Source: JAAEQD01 sp964521815
GTDB lineage: Bacteria > Zixibacteria > MSB-5A5 > UBA10806 > 4484-95
Direction of reading: 5' to 3'
DNA length: 16,490 nt
NCBI GenBank assembly: GCA_964521815.1
Contig: CAZFSN010000049.1
Coordinates: forward strand, 1 to 16,490
Shown: one piece after another, positions 1 through 6,109 of the stretch
Layout of the letters: each line of letters starts with the position of its first letter
How positions within the stretch are numbered: position 1 is the stretch's first letter
The notes under the pieces: model-generated
Database searches by the model: none
Told to the model about the DNA's origin: nothing
What the model saw: the letters and a program-made list of their open reading frames with translations, nothing else
Position numbers and translations under genes: made by a program

Positions 1-231
1 ATCGTGCTCGTCATTTCCATAACGCACTCCATAAGTTACTTCATCTTCATCCGCATCTGTGCAATGATGCCAGAATAATTGAACGTCTGGACCAAAAACA
101 TTTGACGCGCTATCCGGGGCAATATAGACCGGTTCTGTCGGAGCATGATTATGTCTTACACATTCTGATCCAATAGACAAGCACCCTGATATTAGAATTA
201 GAAATATGTGTATTTTTTTACTGATTAGCAT
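1..231 (-). CDS. Putative lipoprotein with Ig/FnIII-like start (5' part only)
   Basis: This reading frame opens at an ATG at 231-229 and runs off the left edge of the window, so only the first 77 codons are seen. A strong ribosome binding site (GGGAGG, 239-244) sits 7 bases upstream and fixes the start. The protein begins with Lys-Lys and a hydrophobic stretch that ends in the lipobox ISGC (Cys17), so it should be lipidated and anchored in a membrane. After the Cys, the pattern NHAPTEP...PDSAS...VQLFWHHCTDADEDEVTYGVRYG resembles the start of fibronectin-III/Ig-like beta-sandwich repeats, common in surface proteins, where 'N.PP..P..P......LSW..SD.DGD.LTY.V..G' is usual. Function is unknown, and a binding or structural surface role is inferred. 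It lies 98 bases downstream of the outer-membrane-type gene and may be co-transcribed with it. Confidence 0.72.
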   Translation of the reverse strand, partial: MLISKKIHIFLILISGCLSIGSECVRHNHAPTEPVYIAPDSASNVFGPDVQLFWHHCTDADEDEVTYGVRYGNDEHD

Positions 232-285
232 AAATATTCCTCCCGTTCAGTCACCACAGATGATTTTTCAAAGAGGCATGTTGTT

Positions 286-311
286 AAAAACAGGCTCTTA
301 TTAGTTAAGCC
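286..311 (-). terminator. Weak possible terminator after the outer-membrane-type gene
   Basis: Read on the minus strand, GGCT and AGCC (308-311 and 293-296) can pair across an 11-base loop. The loop holds the complementary words TTA and TAA, and the 3' side is followed by TG and five T (286-290). The stem is short, so this may be only a partial terminator. Confidence 0.3.
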
Positions 312-329
312 CGCTAATTGTGATCCAGA

Positions 330-890
330 CTAAAATAAAATCGTCCCCCCAAGGGACAACGCGAATGAACTATAACTCTCCTTTAAATCAAAATCATAAA
401 GCCAGTCATTGGGAATAAGCCAGCCTAATTCCGCCGACAGCTTCAATCTTTCAGAAAAAGCTCTGTTAATCTCCAGTGATGGCATCAGAATTCCGGCAGC
501 TCTACCGCCGGCCGCTAACGCCCCATAACCGCCATCGATTATGATTTCGTTTTTATCAAATGTCTTTGAATAATAAAAACCGATTGTCAGTAGCAACGCG
601 GCTTTTATGCCTCTGTCGCTGTTAACTTCAAGATCGTTATACAAGGTGTTGATAACAAAACCCCAGGATTGATTTACCTGGGTGCGGGTTTTCAAACCAA
701 AACCGACCCCCATTTTGTTATCAACCACGTTTCCCAAATCTTCCCATTCCATCAGATTGCTGGGAAACATGATGTTTAAGTATGGCTTGAAATTAATCTG
801 ACGTGCTGGAACTTCATAAGCAATTGATAGTTGCGTTGATAAAATCAGAAGTGTTACTGCCGAGAGAACTACTCTTGATCGTCTGATCAT
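330..890 (-). CDS. Putative outer-membrane beta-barrel protein
   Basis: The chosen start is the ATG at 890-888, preceded by GGGAGG (896-901) at 5 bases. A longer frame upstream to 947 has no such site. The product is 186 residues. It starts with MIRRSR and a hydrophobic core ending at LSIAYE, a typical Sec signal peptide. The rest alternates polar and hydrophobic residues, with many Gly and aromatic residues, and ends in SLGGTILF. A terminal Phe after an amphipathic strand is the usual recognition signal for the BAM complex of Gram-negative bacteria. The length would suit an 8-stranded barrel. The specific family is not recognised, and an OmpA/OmpW-like porin or a structural role are both possible. 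It has its own promoter (930-958) and is followed by a lipoprotein gene. Confidence 0.7.
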   Translation of the reverse strand: MIRRSRVVLSAVTLLILSTQLSIAYEVPARQINFKPYLNIMFPSNLMEWEDLGNVVDNKMGVGFGLKTRTQVNQSWGFVINTLYNDLEVNSDRGIKAALLLTIGFYYSKTFDKNEIIIDGGYGALAAGGRAAGILMPSLEINRAFSERLKLSAELGWLIPNDWLYDFDLKESYSSFALSLGGTILF

Positions 891-929
891 AATTGCCTCC
901 CAAAGGTTGGAGTTGAACATCGATATGCA

Positions 930-958
930 ATAGTAATATTTATACAATCAATCGTCAA
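930..958 (-). promoter_or_regulatory. Sigma70-like promoter for the outer-membrane-type gene
   Basis: On the minus strand a -35 box TTGACG (953-958) and a -10 box TACTAT (930-935) are separated by exactly 17 bases. The predicted transcript starts near 923, giving a leader of about 30 bases that contains the ribosome binding site at 896-901. Confidence 0.55.
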
Positions 959-1018
959 TAGTTTTTTCTATGGGTAAAATATTTGGCGGAACATCGGGGG
1001 ATTTCAATTTACCCGCAG

Positions 1019-1120
1019 GTCATTGCGAGAAGCCCAAAGGGCGACGAAGCAATTTGGAAGTGGTTGCGCTGTATACCTCCAGATTGCTTCGCCCCGCTAA
1101 TCGCGGGACTCGCAATGACG
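1019..1120. repeat. Long imperfect palindromic repeat (MITE/REP-like)
   Basis: The two ends are inverted copies: GTCATTGCGAG at 1019-1029 and CTCGCAATGAC at 1109-1119. Inner matching words follow: CGAAGCAATTTGG at the left (1044-1056) and CCAGATTGCTTCG at the right (1079-1091). Each arm carries its own small hairpin: GCCC-AAA-GGGC at 1032-1042, and CCCGC-TAATC-GCGGG at 1093-1107. The whole would fold into a cruciform or a long branched RNA hairpin. The words CATTGCGAG...CGAAGCAAT and ATTGCTTCG...CGCAATGACG are, from general knowledge, recurrent in palindromic repeats scattered through many unrelated bacterial genomes. It has no coding role; short frames on the plus strand here are by-products of the repeat. 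It lies in the gap between the pyr operon and the outer-membrane-type gene. Confidence 0.75.
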
Positions 1121-1124
1121 TGTT

Positions 1125-1183
1125 TGAGGATTTTCCTCATTGCCAAACTTCAGTTTGGCAACGCGATTGGCATAGAAACTATG
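1125..1183. repeat. Cluster of three short hairpins downstream of pyrC
   Basis: Three perfect hairpins follow one another. The first is TGAGGA-TTT-TCCTCA (1125-1139). The second is TTGCCAAAC-TTCA-GTTTGGCAA (1140-1161), with a 9-bp stem. The third is CATAG-AAA-CTATG (1171-1183). None is followed by a T run on either strand, so they are not ordinary intrinsic terminators. They lie 30-90 bases past the pyrC stop and could protect the 3' end of the pyr transcript, or belong to the same repeat element as the palindrome at 1019-1120. Confidence 0.65.
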
Positions 1184-1212
1184 TTTCGGCTTAAATCGAT
1201 AAGGGCTTGAGC

Positions 1213-2487
1213 CTACCCCACCTCAAACACCGTCTTCCCGGCCACTATCGTCCGCACTACCCGGCCGGTTAAGGTCATGCCTATATATGGTGAGTTTTTC
1301 GATAATGACTTGAAATCGTCTTTAGTGACTGTCCATTCCAGTTCGGGATCGATAAGCGTTATATCAGCCGATGCGTCTATATCGAGCGTCCCGGCGGGCA
1401 AGCTGAGAATTTTCGCCGGGTTGATAGTCATCAGCTTTATCGCCTCAAGCCAGCTTAGCACATTCTTTTTAACCAGTTCGGTTGACACCAGGCCAACGGA
1501 TGTTTCCAAGCCAATCATCCCCGATGGGGCGTAGTCGAATTCGAGCTGTTTCTCATCATAGGCGTGCGGCGCGTGGTCGGTGACTATGGTATCGAACACG
1601 CCGGATGCCAGCGCCTTCTTGATCGCGGCTATATCCTTTTTCGTGCGAAGCGGCGGGTTGACCTTGAGGTTGGTGTCGTATTCGGTAAGCATCTCATCAT
1701 TGAGCGTGAAATAGTGAGGGCAGGTTTCGGCGGTAACCGGCAGTTTTTTCTTTTTGGCGGCTTTAATCAGTTCCGCCCCGCCAGCGGTGGACACATGCGC
1801 GATATGAATCGGCGCGCCAGTATATTCAGCCAGCATTATCTCGCGGGCGATCATCAATTCCTCGGCAATCCGCGACACACCCCGTAGGCCAAGATTGGAC
1901 GCGACATAGCCCTCGTTGGCGACACCTTGATCGGCCAGATCCAAATATTCGCAATGCGAGATAGGCATAACGCCCAGCATCTTGCAGTATTCCATCGCCC
2001 GGCGCATGATAAGGCCGTTCTGCACGCCATGGCCGTCATCGGTAAAGGCAACCGCGCCGGCCTGCTGCATATCGCCCATCTCGGCCAACTCTTCCCCTTT
2101 TTGGCCTTTGGTCAGAGTGCCGATTGGGTAGACATTGACAACAGCCTTTTCGGCTTTCTCGACAACGAATTTTATCGTTTCCTGATTATCCAAAGGTGGA
2201 TCGGTATTGGGCATACAGGCCACCGAGGTGAACCCGCCCGCGGCCGCGGCGTTAGCGCCCGATTCAATCGTCTCTTTGTATTCGAAACCGGGTTCGCGGA
2301 AATGCACGTGAATATCGACCAGGCCGGGACATACCAGAAGCCCGCTAGCATCGATATCGCCTTTGGTGTTGGTCTTCTTCTTGACCACTTCGGCGATTTT
2401 ACCGCGCTTGACAACAACATCCCCCGGACCGAAATAGCCATCCGCCGGATCGACTATCGTGCCGCCTGATATAATGAAATCACTCAA
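1213..2487 (-). CDS. pyrC: Dihydroorotase
   Basis: This enzyme closes N-carbamoyl-aspartate to dihydroorotate, step 3 of pyrimidine synthesis, in the cytoplasm. The 424-residue length and motifs match the class I (Bacillus/Aquifex-type) zinc amidohydrolases. The metal motif DIHVHFREPG contains His60 and His62. FTDDGHG supplies Asp150/151, SHCE supplies His178, IAHVST supplies His231, and VTDHAPH carries the catalytic Asp304. The fold opens with the usual N-terminal strand region (FIISGGTIVDPADG) and ends with the returning beta domain (GTLDIDASADITLID). All key residues are present, so it should be active. The start is a TTG (2487-2485) that overlaps the end of pyrB by 8 bases, with GGAGGAG about 10 bases upstream. 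It is the last gene of pyrR-pyrB-pyrC and so falls under the leader control at 3973-3994. Confidence 0.97.
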   Translation of the reverse strand: MSDFIISGGTIVDPADGYFGPGDVVVKRGKIAEVVKKKTNTKGDIDASGLLVCPGLVDIHVHFREPGFEYKETIESGANAAAAGGFTSVACMPNTDPPLDNQETIKFVVEKAEKAVVNVYPIGTLTKGQKGEELAEMGDMQQAGAVAFTDDGHGVQNGLIMRRAMEYCKMLGVMPISHCEYLDLADQGVANEGYVASNLGLRGVSRIAEELMIAREIMLAEYTGAPIHIAHVSTAGGAELIKAAKKKKLPVTAETCPHYFTLNDEMLTEYDTNLKVNPPLRTKKDIAAIKKALASGVFDTIVTDHAPHAYDEKQLEFDYAPSGMIGLETSVGLVSTELVKKNVLSWLEAIKLMTINPAKILSLPAGTLDIDASADITLIDPELEWTVTKDDFKSLSKNSPYIGMTLTGRVVRTIVAGKTVFEVG

Positions 2488-3412
2488 TGTTACCGGCTCC
2501 TCCGCTCAGAAGGTACAATACCGCCATCCTGATCGCCACGCCGTTGGTCACCTGCGGCAGTATTACCGAATCGGGGCCATCGGCGACCTCCGATGATATC
2601 TCCACGCCCCGGTTCATCGGGCCGGGATGCATGATCGTAAAATTCTTGTTCAAATATTTCAAACGCTCTTTAGTGATACAGAACCGGTTGGAATATTCTC
2701 TCAGCGATGGCAAAAGCCCCGATGATTGCCTTTCTTTCTGCAGACGCAGAACATTGACAACATCCGCGCCCTCCAAAGCTTCCTCGATTCGGGTGTACAC
2801 GTCGATACCCATCTTCTCCACTTCGTATGGCAGAAGTGTGGATGAACTGCAGACAGCTACGCTGGCGCCCATCGTTTTCAGACCCCAGATATTGGAACGG
2901 GCTACCCGGGAATGCTTGATATCGCCAACTATGACCACACGTAAGCTATTTATCTTGCCGTATTTTTGCTGCATCGTGAAAATATCCAGAAGACCCTGCG
3001 TCGGATGTTCGTGGCAGCCGTCACCGGCGTTAATTACCTGTGAACTGCAGTTTTTCGACACGAATAAAGGCGTACCGGAAACCGAATGCCGTATTACTAT
3101 CATATCGATTTTCATGGCTTCGATATTCCAGATCGTATCCAGAAGCGTCTCTCCCTTAACTACCGAGGATGATGCTTTGGCAAAACTCACTGAATCAGCG
3201 GACAGCCTTTTTTCCGCCAGTTCGAACGATATTTTCGTACGGGTCGATGGTTCGTAGAACAGATTTAATACCGTTATATGGCGTAAAGTCGGGACTTTCT
3301 TAATCGGCCGGGAAAGGATTTCTTTTAATGTAACGGCTGTATTGAATATTAAGTTTAGCTCATCGGCTTGCACGCCCTCCAGGCCTAAAAGATGAGGTGA
3401 TCTCAGTTTCAA
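2480..3412 (-). CDS. pyrB: Aspartate carbamoyltransferase catalytic subunit
   Basis: This enzyme joins carbamoyl phosphate to aspartate, the committed step of pyrimidine synthesis. The product is 310 residues, normal for the catalytic chain. The carbamoyl-phosphate loop FYEPSTRTK places Ser56-Thr57-Arg58-Thr59. The mobile loop SSSVVKGETLLDT supplies Ser and Lys near residues 82-86 from a neighbouring chain. HEHPTQ (134-139) and HPGPMNRG (262-269) complete the active site. The start is a TTG at 3412-3410 that overlaps the pyrR stop as TTGA. The N-terminus aligns with the expected 'hLLGLEG' opening, and a weak GGAAAGG lies 7 bases upstream. No pyrI regulatory-chain gene is present, so control probably comes from PyrR and the leader rather than from PyrI. 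It overlaps pyrC by 8 bases. Confidence 0.97.
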   Translation of the reverse strand: MKLRSPHLLGLEGVQADELNLIFNTAVTLKEILSRPIKKVPTLRHITVLNLFYEPSTRTKISFELAEKRLSADSVSFAKASSSVVKGETLLDTIWNIEAMKIDMIVIRHSVSGTPLFVSKNCSSQVINAGDGCHEHPTQGLLDIFTMQQKYGKINSLRVVIVGDIKHSRVARSNIWGLKTMGASVAVCSSSTLLPYEVEKMGIDVYTRIEEALEGADVVNVLRLQKERQSSGLLPSLREYSNRFCITKERLKYLNKNFTIMHPGPMNRGVEISSEVADGPDSVILPQVTNGVAIRMAVLYLLSGGAGNIE

Positions 3413-3960
3413 TGCTTGGCCTTTCCAGCTAATTGCTGAAGAATGACGCTGTCTTCGCCATCGGTTTCTTTCAGATTTACGATCACGTTCTCGCCCTGAA
3501 AAGTCTGCAATTCGATAGCCACGTAGTCGGCTCTGATCGGCAATTCGCGATGTCCCCGGTCGATTAGTACCGCCAGTTGAATGCCTTTGGATCGGCCGTA
3601 ATCGGTCAACACATTCAAGGCGGCCCGGACTGTTCGGCCCGTGTATAAGACATCATCCACGAGAATGACAATCTTGTCATCGATTGAAAACATCAGGTTG
3701 GATTTCTGGACAATCGGTTGTTCCAGCCTGATCTGGACATCATCCCGATACATCGTTATATCGATATCACCAACGGGAATCGCGACTTTCTCGATTCGCT
3801 TGATCGCTTTGGCCAACCTTTCGGCCAGATAGGCGCCCCGCGACCGGATACCGACTAACACCATATTCCCGGCGCCCTGATTGTGTTCGAGGATTTCGTA
3901 GGCGATCCTGTCGATTGACCGGGCAATGCCCTTGGAGTCCATTATTTTAGTATCAGCCAT
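3409..3960 (-). CDS. pyrR: Bifunctional pyr operon regulator / uracil phosphoribosyltransferase
   Basis: PyrR binds pyr leader RNA when UMP or UTP is high and so favours transcription termination. Many members also make UMP from uracil and PRPP. The 183-residue length is typical. The PRPP-binding signature VILVDDVLYTGRT is at 98-110. Other family segments are LVGIRSRGAYLAERLA near 35-50, GDIDITMYRDD at 64-73 and LIDRGHRELPI at 132-142. The ATG at 3960-3958 is preceded by AGGAT at about 7 bases, just after the T run of a leader terminator. It is the first gene of the pyr operon and overlaps pyrB by 4 bases. The promoter at 4034-4062 and the terminator at 3973-3994 fit self-controlled attenuation. 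I do not see a clean match to the classical Bacillus PyrR-binding consensus in this short leader. Confidence 0.95.
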   Translation of the reverse strand: MADTKIMDSKGIARSIDRIAYEILEHNQGAGNMVLVGIRSRGAYLAERLAKAIKRIEKVAIPVGDIDITMYRDDVQIRLEQPIVQKSNLMFSIDDKIVILVDDVLYTGRTVRAALNVLTDYGRSKGIQLAVLIDRGHRELPIRADYVAIELQTFQGENVIVNLKETDGEDSVILQQLAGKAKH

Positions 3961-3972
3961 TAATAATCCTAT

Positions 3973-3994
3973 AAAAAAAGCCCGACTTGGGGCT
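3973..3994 (-). terminator. Leader terminator (probable attenuator) upstream of pyrR
   Basis: On the minus strand AGCCC-CAAGTC-GGGCT is followed at once by seven T (3973-3979). It lies between the pyr promoter and the pyrR start, ending 12 bases before the ATG. No other minus-strand gene remains unterminated upstream (the sugar transferase has its own terminator at 4153-4186). A terminator in this place is therefore best read as a regulatory attenuator of the pyr operon. Confidence 0.68.
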
Positions 3995-4033
3995 ATGACT
4001 TATTTGCTCTATTGATACCATTCTGAAAGCTCT

Positions 4034-4062
4034 TTAATAAAAGAATTGAATACATTTGTCAA
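4034..4062 (-). promoter_or_regulatory. Sigma70-like promoter of the pyrRBC operon
   Basis: A perfect -35 box TTGACA (4057-4062) and a -10 box TATTAA (4034-4039) are separated by 17 bases on the minus strand. Transcription should begin near 4024-4030, so the leader before pyrR is only about 65-70 bases long and contains the terminator at 3973-3994. Confidence 0.7.
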
Positions 4063-4125
4063 GTGGAAAAACAAGTTTTCAGATTAATATATTGATATAA
4101 AATATCCTATGAATAAATACACCCT

Positions 4126-4150
4126 CGTTGCGAAGCGCTATTTCGCAACG
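4126..4150. repeat. Perfect 9-bp hairpin in the pyr upstream gap
   Basis: CGTTGCGAA and TTCGCAACG flank a 7-base loop (GCGCTAT). It has no adjoining T run on the minus strand, and on the plus strand it is followed by CT then A-rich sequence, so it is not an ordinary terminator. It sits between the terminator of the sugar transferase gene and the pyr promoter, and it resembles the hairpin at 1140-1161 (both end in GCAACGC). Confidence 0.6.
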
Positions 4151-4152
4151 CT

Positions 4153-4186
4153 AAAAAATAAAAACCCTCCGTTTTTCAACAGAGGG
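4153..4186 (-). terminator. Strong intrinsic terminator of the sugar transferase gene
   Basis: On the minus strand CCCTCTGTT-GAAA-AACGGAGGG forms a 9-bp stem, with one U-G wobble, closed by a GAAA tetraloop (4165-4186). It is followed by TTTTTATTTTTT (4153-4164). It starts about 48 bases after the stop of the sugar transferase gene. Confidence 0.88.
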
Positions 4187-4234
4187 CTTCGCAAATTTCC
4201 TGATTACGATTTCTATTGATGTATTGGCTTCTTT

Positions 4235-5128
4235 TTACATCCCCTTGGCGGCCAATACTACATATACGGTCTTGAGTATGATCTTGATATCTTTGGAAAT
4301 ATTCAAACCATATATATAATTCAAATCGTACTTTACCTTGATAACCGTATCGGCTTCGGATTCATCATACTTATGTTCAACCTGGGCCAGTCCGGTCAAT
4401 CCGGGTCTGACTAACAGCCGCTTCTCATAATCATCGATCGAATCTTTTAATCTGTTAATAAAGAACGCTCTTTCGGGACGGGGCCCGACCAGGCTCATCT
4501 CGCCTTTTAAAATATTTATCAATTGCGGTATTTCATCGATACGGGTCGCCCGTAAGAACGCGCCAATCCGGGTGATCCGGGGATCTTTTTTGCTGGCCCA
4601 TACCGGGCCGGTATGCTTTTCCGCGTCCTGTCTCATCGTGCGAAACTTGTAAATCATAAACGGCATACCATAACCGGAAACCCGCCTTCTGTCGCTTTTT
4701 CTTCTTTCAACATGATCGGGTATCGCTATATCCCGACGATTCGAGCGGCGGCGGTTCTTGCCAATTCTCTCCTGACGGAAAAACACGGGACCGGGCGAAT
4801 CCAATTTGATAAAAATGGGAATAAAAATGAAAAATGGAGACGCGCAGATTATGCCGAATAACGAACCGGCAATATCTAAAGCCCGTTTGGCGCTCCAGGT
4901 AAAACCATAAACTTTGTAAAAACGCGCTGCATAAAAAAGTATCGGCCGGAGAGTTAAAGCTCTGCTTAATATGCTATAAACAAGAATCGAATTGGCCAGA
5001 AAATATTCGGCGAAAAAGTATTGAAATCTGGTGAGTAATTCTTTCCAATACCTGGCAATACCGCCAAAAATGAGTTCTTCCTCCCAGTATTGGCATAAAG
5101 GATTGCCAATAGGACTTTGATACCTCAT
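4235..5128 (-). CDS. Exopolysaccharide sugar-1-phosphate transferase (WbaP/PssY-like)
   Basis: This belongs to the bacterial sugar transferase family (PF02397), monotopic membrane enzymes that place the first sugar phosphate on undecaprenyl phosphate to begin a repeat unit. Family marks in order: KRALDIAGSL at 81-90, a hydrophobic re-entrant helix to about 108, LDSPGPVFFRQERIG at 109-123, YKFRTM at 160-165, the Asp-Glu pair in RIDEIPQL at 198-199, KGEMSLVGPRP at 208-218 and RPGLTGLAQV at 241-250. The 297-residue length is short of full WbaP (about 470). The N-terminal 80 residues do not form the usual four-helix region, so it is the small catalytic type with an extra N-terminal piece. A strongly basic stretch of about 25 residues (125-150) is inserted between RIGKN and the YKFRTM strand. 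The start at 5128 has G-rich GGGGGG about 6 bases upstream. It has its own promoter and terminator. Confidence 0.9.
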   Translation of the reverse strand: MRYQSPIGNPLCQYWEEELIFGGIARYWKELLTRFQYFFAEYFLANSILVYSILSRALTLRPILFYAARFYKVYGFTWSAKRALDIAGSLFGIICASPFFIFIPIFIKLDSPGPVFFRQERIGKNRRRSNRRDIAIPDHVERRKSDRRRVSGYGMPFMIYKFRTMRQDAEKHTGPVWASKKDPRITRIGAFLRATRIDEIPQLINILKGEMSLVGPRPERAFFINRLKDSIDDYEKRLLVRPGLTGLAQVEHKYDESEADTVIKVKYDLNYIYGLNISKDIKIILKTVYVVLAAKGM

Positions 5129-5287
5129 TATTTACCCCCCAAATTATTTTCTGATAGTTTTGCCATAATTTTGATTGATAATTCGCAAATACCTTGCCAC
5201 TACCGGAATATAAAAAGTATATTTTAAATTAATTAATAATAATGATAATTACTGCTAATGTGATTTCAATCCGTTGTCTGACAATAG

Positions 5288-5316
5288 ATTAAAAATGAAA
5301 GTTCAGGGGACGTCAA
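5288..5316 (-). promoter_or_regulatory. Sigma70-like promoter for the sugar transferase gene
   Basis: A -35 box TTGACG (5311-5316) and a -10 box TTTAAT (5288-5293) stand 17 bases apart on the minus strand. The predicted start is near 5281, giving an AT-rich leader of about 150 bases. A short palindrome, TTGTC-T-GACAA (5274-5284), covers the predicted start point. The gap 5129-5401 holds nothing else that I recognise as a gene. Confidence 0.55.
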
Positions 5317-5401
5317 AATATATTATGATTTCTAACAGGGTTAATTAAATATACGGGAAATTTTTAATGCAATATATGCATGGAATTGCACATTTTATGC
5401 A

Positions 5402-6109
5402 CTATGTTTTAACTTGTTGATCCGCCTTATTATAATATTTGTAAGAGTAATATTTCGAACTGTAGTAATATGGCAATACCTCATCAAGATTATTCATCAC
5501 GATACCCAGCACATTAACCTTGGAATTATTTAGAAAATTAATTGCTCTTTTAACTACTTCTCGAGGCGTTTTGCCGGCCCTGACAACCACCAGCGTTCCG
5601 TCTACTTCGCTCGCGATAAGTACCGGGTCCGAGACCGGAATTACCGGCGGTACATCAACAATAATGAAATCAAAATAGAATTTTAACTCTTCAAATATTT
5701 CGCGAAGCCGGTTTTGATGTAAAATCATCGATGGATCAGTTTCTAATTTGCCGGCGGTAATTATCGATAAACCCTGGACGGACGTTTGTTTGACAGTCTC
5801 TTTGACTGTGCATTTTTTCTCCAATAAATCGGCAAATCCAGTCTCCAGCGGCAATTTGAATAAAACATTGATCATCGGCCGGCGAAGGTCGGTATCCAAC
5901 AGCAGTATTCTATCGGTAGTACTCTCAGCGATTGACAGGGCTAAAAATGATGCTATCGTGGATTTGCCCTCCTCCACACTCGAGGAGGTTACCATAACGG
6001 ATTTCAGCTTGCCGTCATCCATTTTCCTGATATGGGAGTAGAGACGGCGAAACTCCGTAGCTCCGCCAGACTCTCTGTCATAGTAGCTGATAATCGATTC
6101 TATCTTCAT
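5402..6109 (-). CDS. BY-family tyrosine kinase of polysaccharide export (CpsD/Wzc kinase domain)
   Basis: This is a cytoplasmic bacterial tyrosine kinase that autophosphorylates a tyrosine-rich tail and cycles with it to control polymerisation and export of polysaccharide. The 235-residue product has the Walker A loop SSVEEGKST at 43-51, Walker A' ILLLDTDLRRP at 68-78 and Walker B IIVDVPP at 149-155. The C-terminal cluster PYYYSSKYYSYKYYN (213-227) holds eight tyrosines. It lacks the membrane part found in Wzc, which here is a separate protein two genes upstream (7225-8820), as in the CapA/CapB or CpsC/CpsD plan of Gram-positive bacteria. Its start overlaps the TPR gene by 4 bases (ATGA), so translation is probably coupled. 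It is the last gene of the long operon. I see no strong terminator after it. Confidence 0.94.
   Translation of the reverse strand: MKIESIISYYDRESGGATEFRRLYSHIRKMDDGKLKSVMVTSSSVEEGKSTIASFLALSIAESTTDRILLLDTDLRRPMINVLFKLPLETGFADLLEKKCTVKETVKQTSVQGLSIITAGKLETDPSMILHQNRLREIFEELKFYFDFIIVDVPPVIPVSDPVLIASEVDGTLVVVRAGKTPREVVKRAINFLNNSKVNVLGIVMNNLDEVLPYYYSSKYYSYKYYNKADQQVKT

Noticed and set aside
891..947. Longer N-terminus of the outer-membrane-type protein
   Set aside because: The added 19 residues would precede a normal signal peptide and would include the good ribosome site at 896-901; they also run into the predicted promoter -10 box.
1019..1183. CRISPR array
   Set aside because: The repeats are inverted and unequal, without regular direct repeats or spacers, and no cas gene is near.
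970..1210. Two overlapping plus-strand frames of 74-75 codons in the gap after pyrC
   Set aside because: They are translations of the palindromic repeat and hairpin cluster in two frames, with no ribosome site and no family resemblance beyond the repeat itself.
1927..3257. Long plus-strand frames opposite pyrC (180 codons) and pyrB (256 codons)
   Set aside because: The minus-strand frames hold full-length enzymes with every active-site motif; the opposite frames are their antisense shadows.
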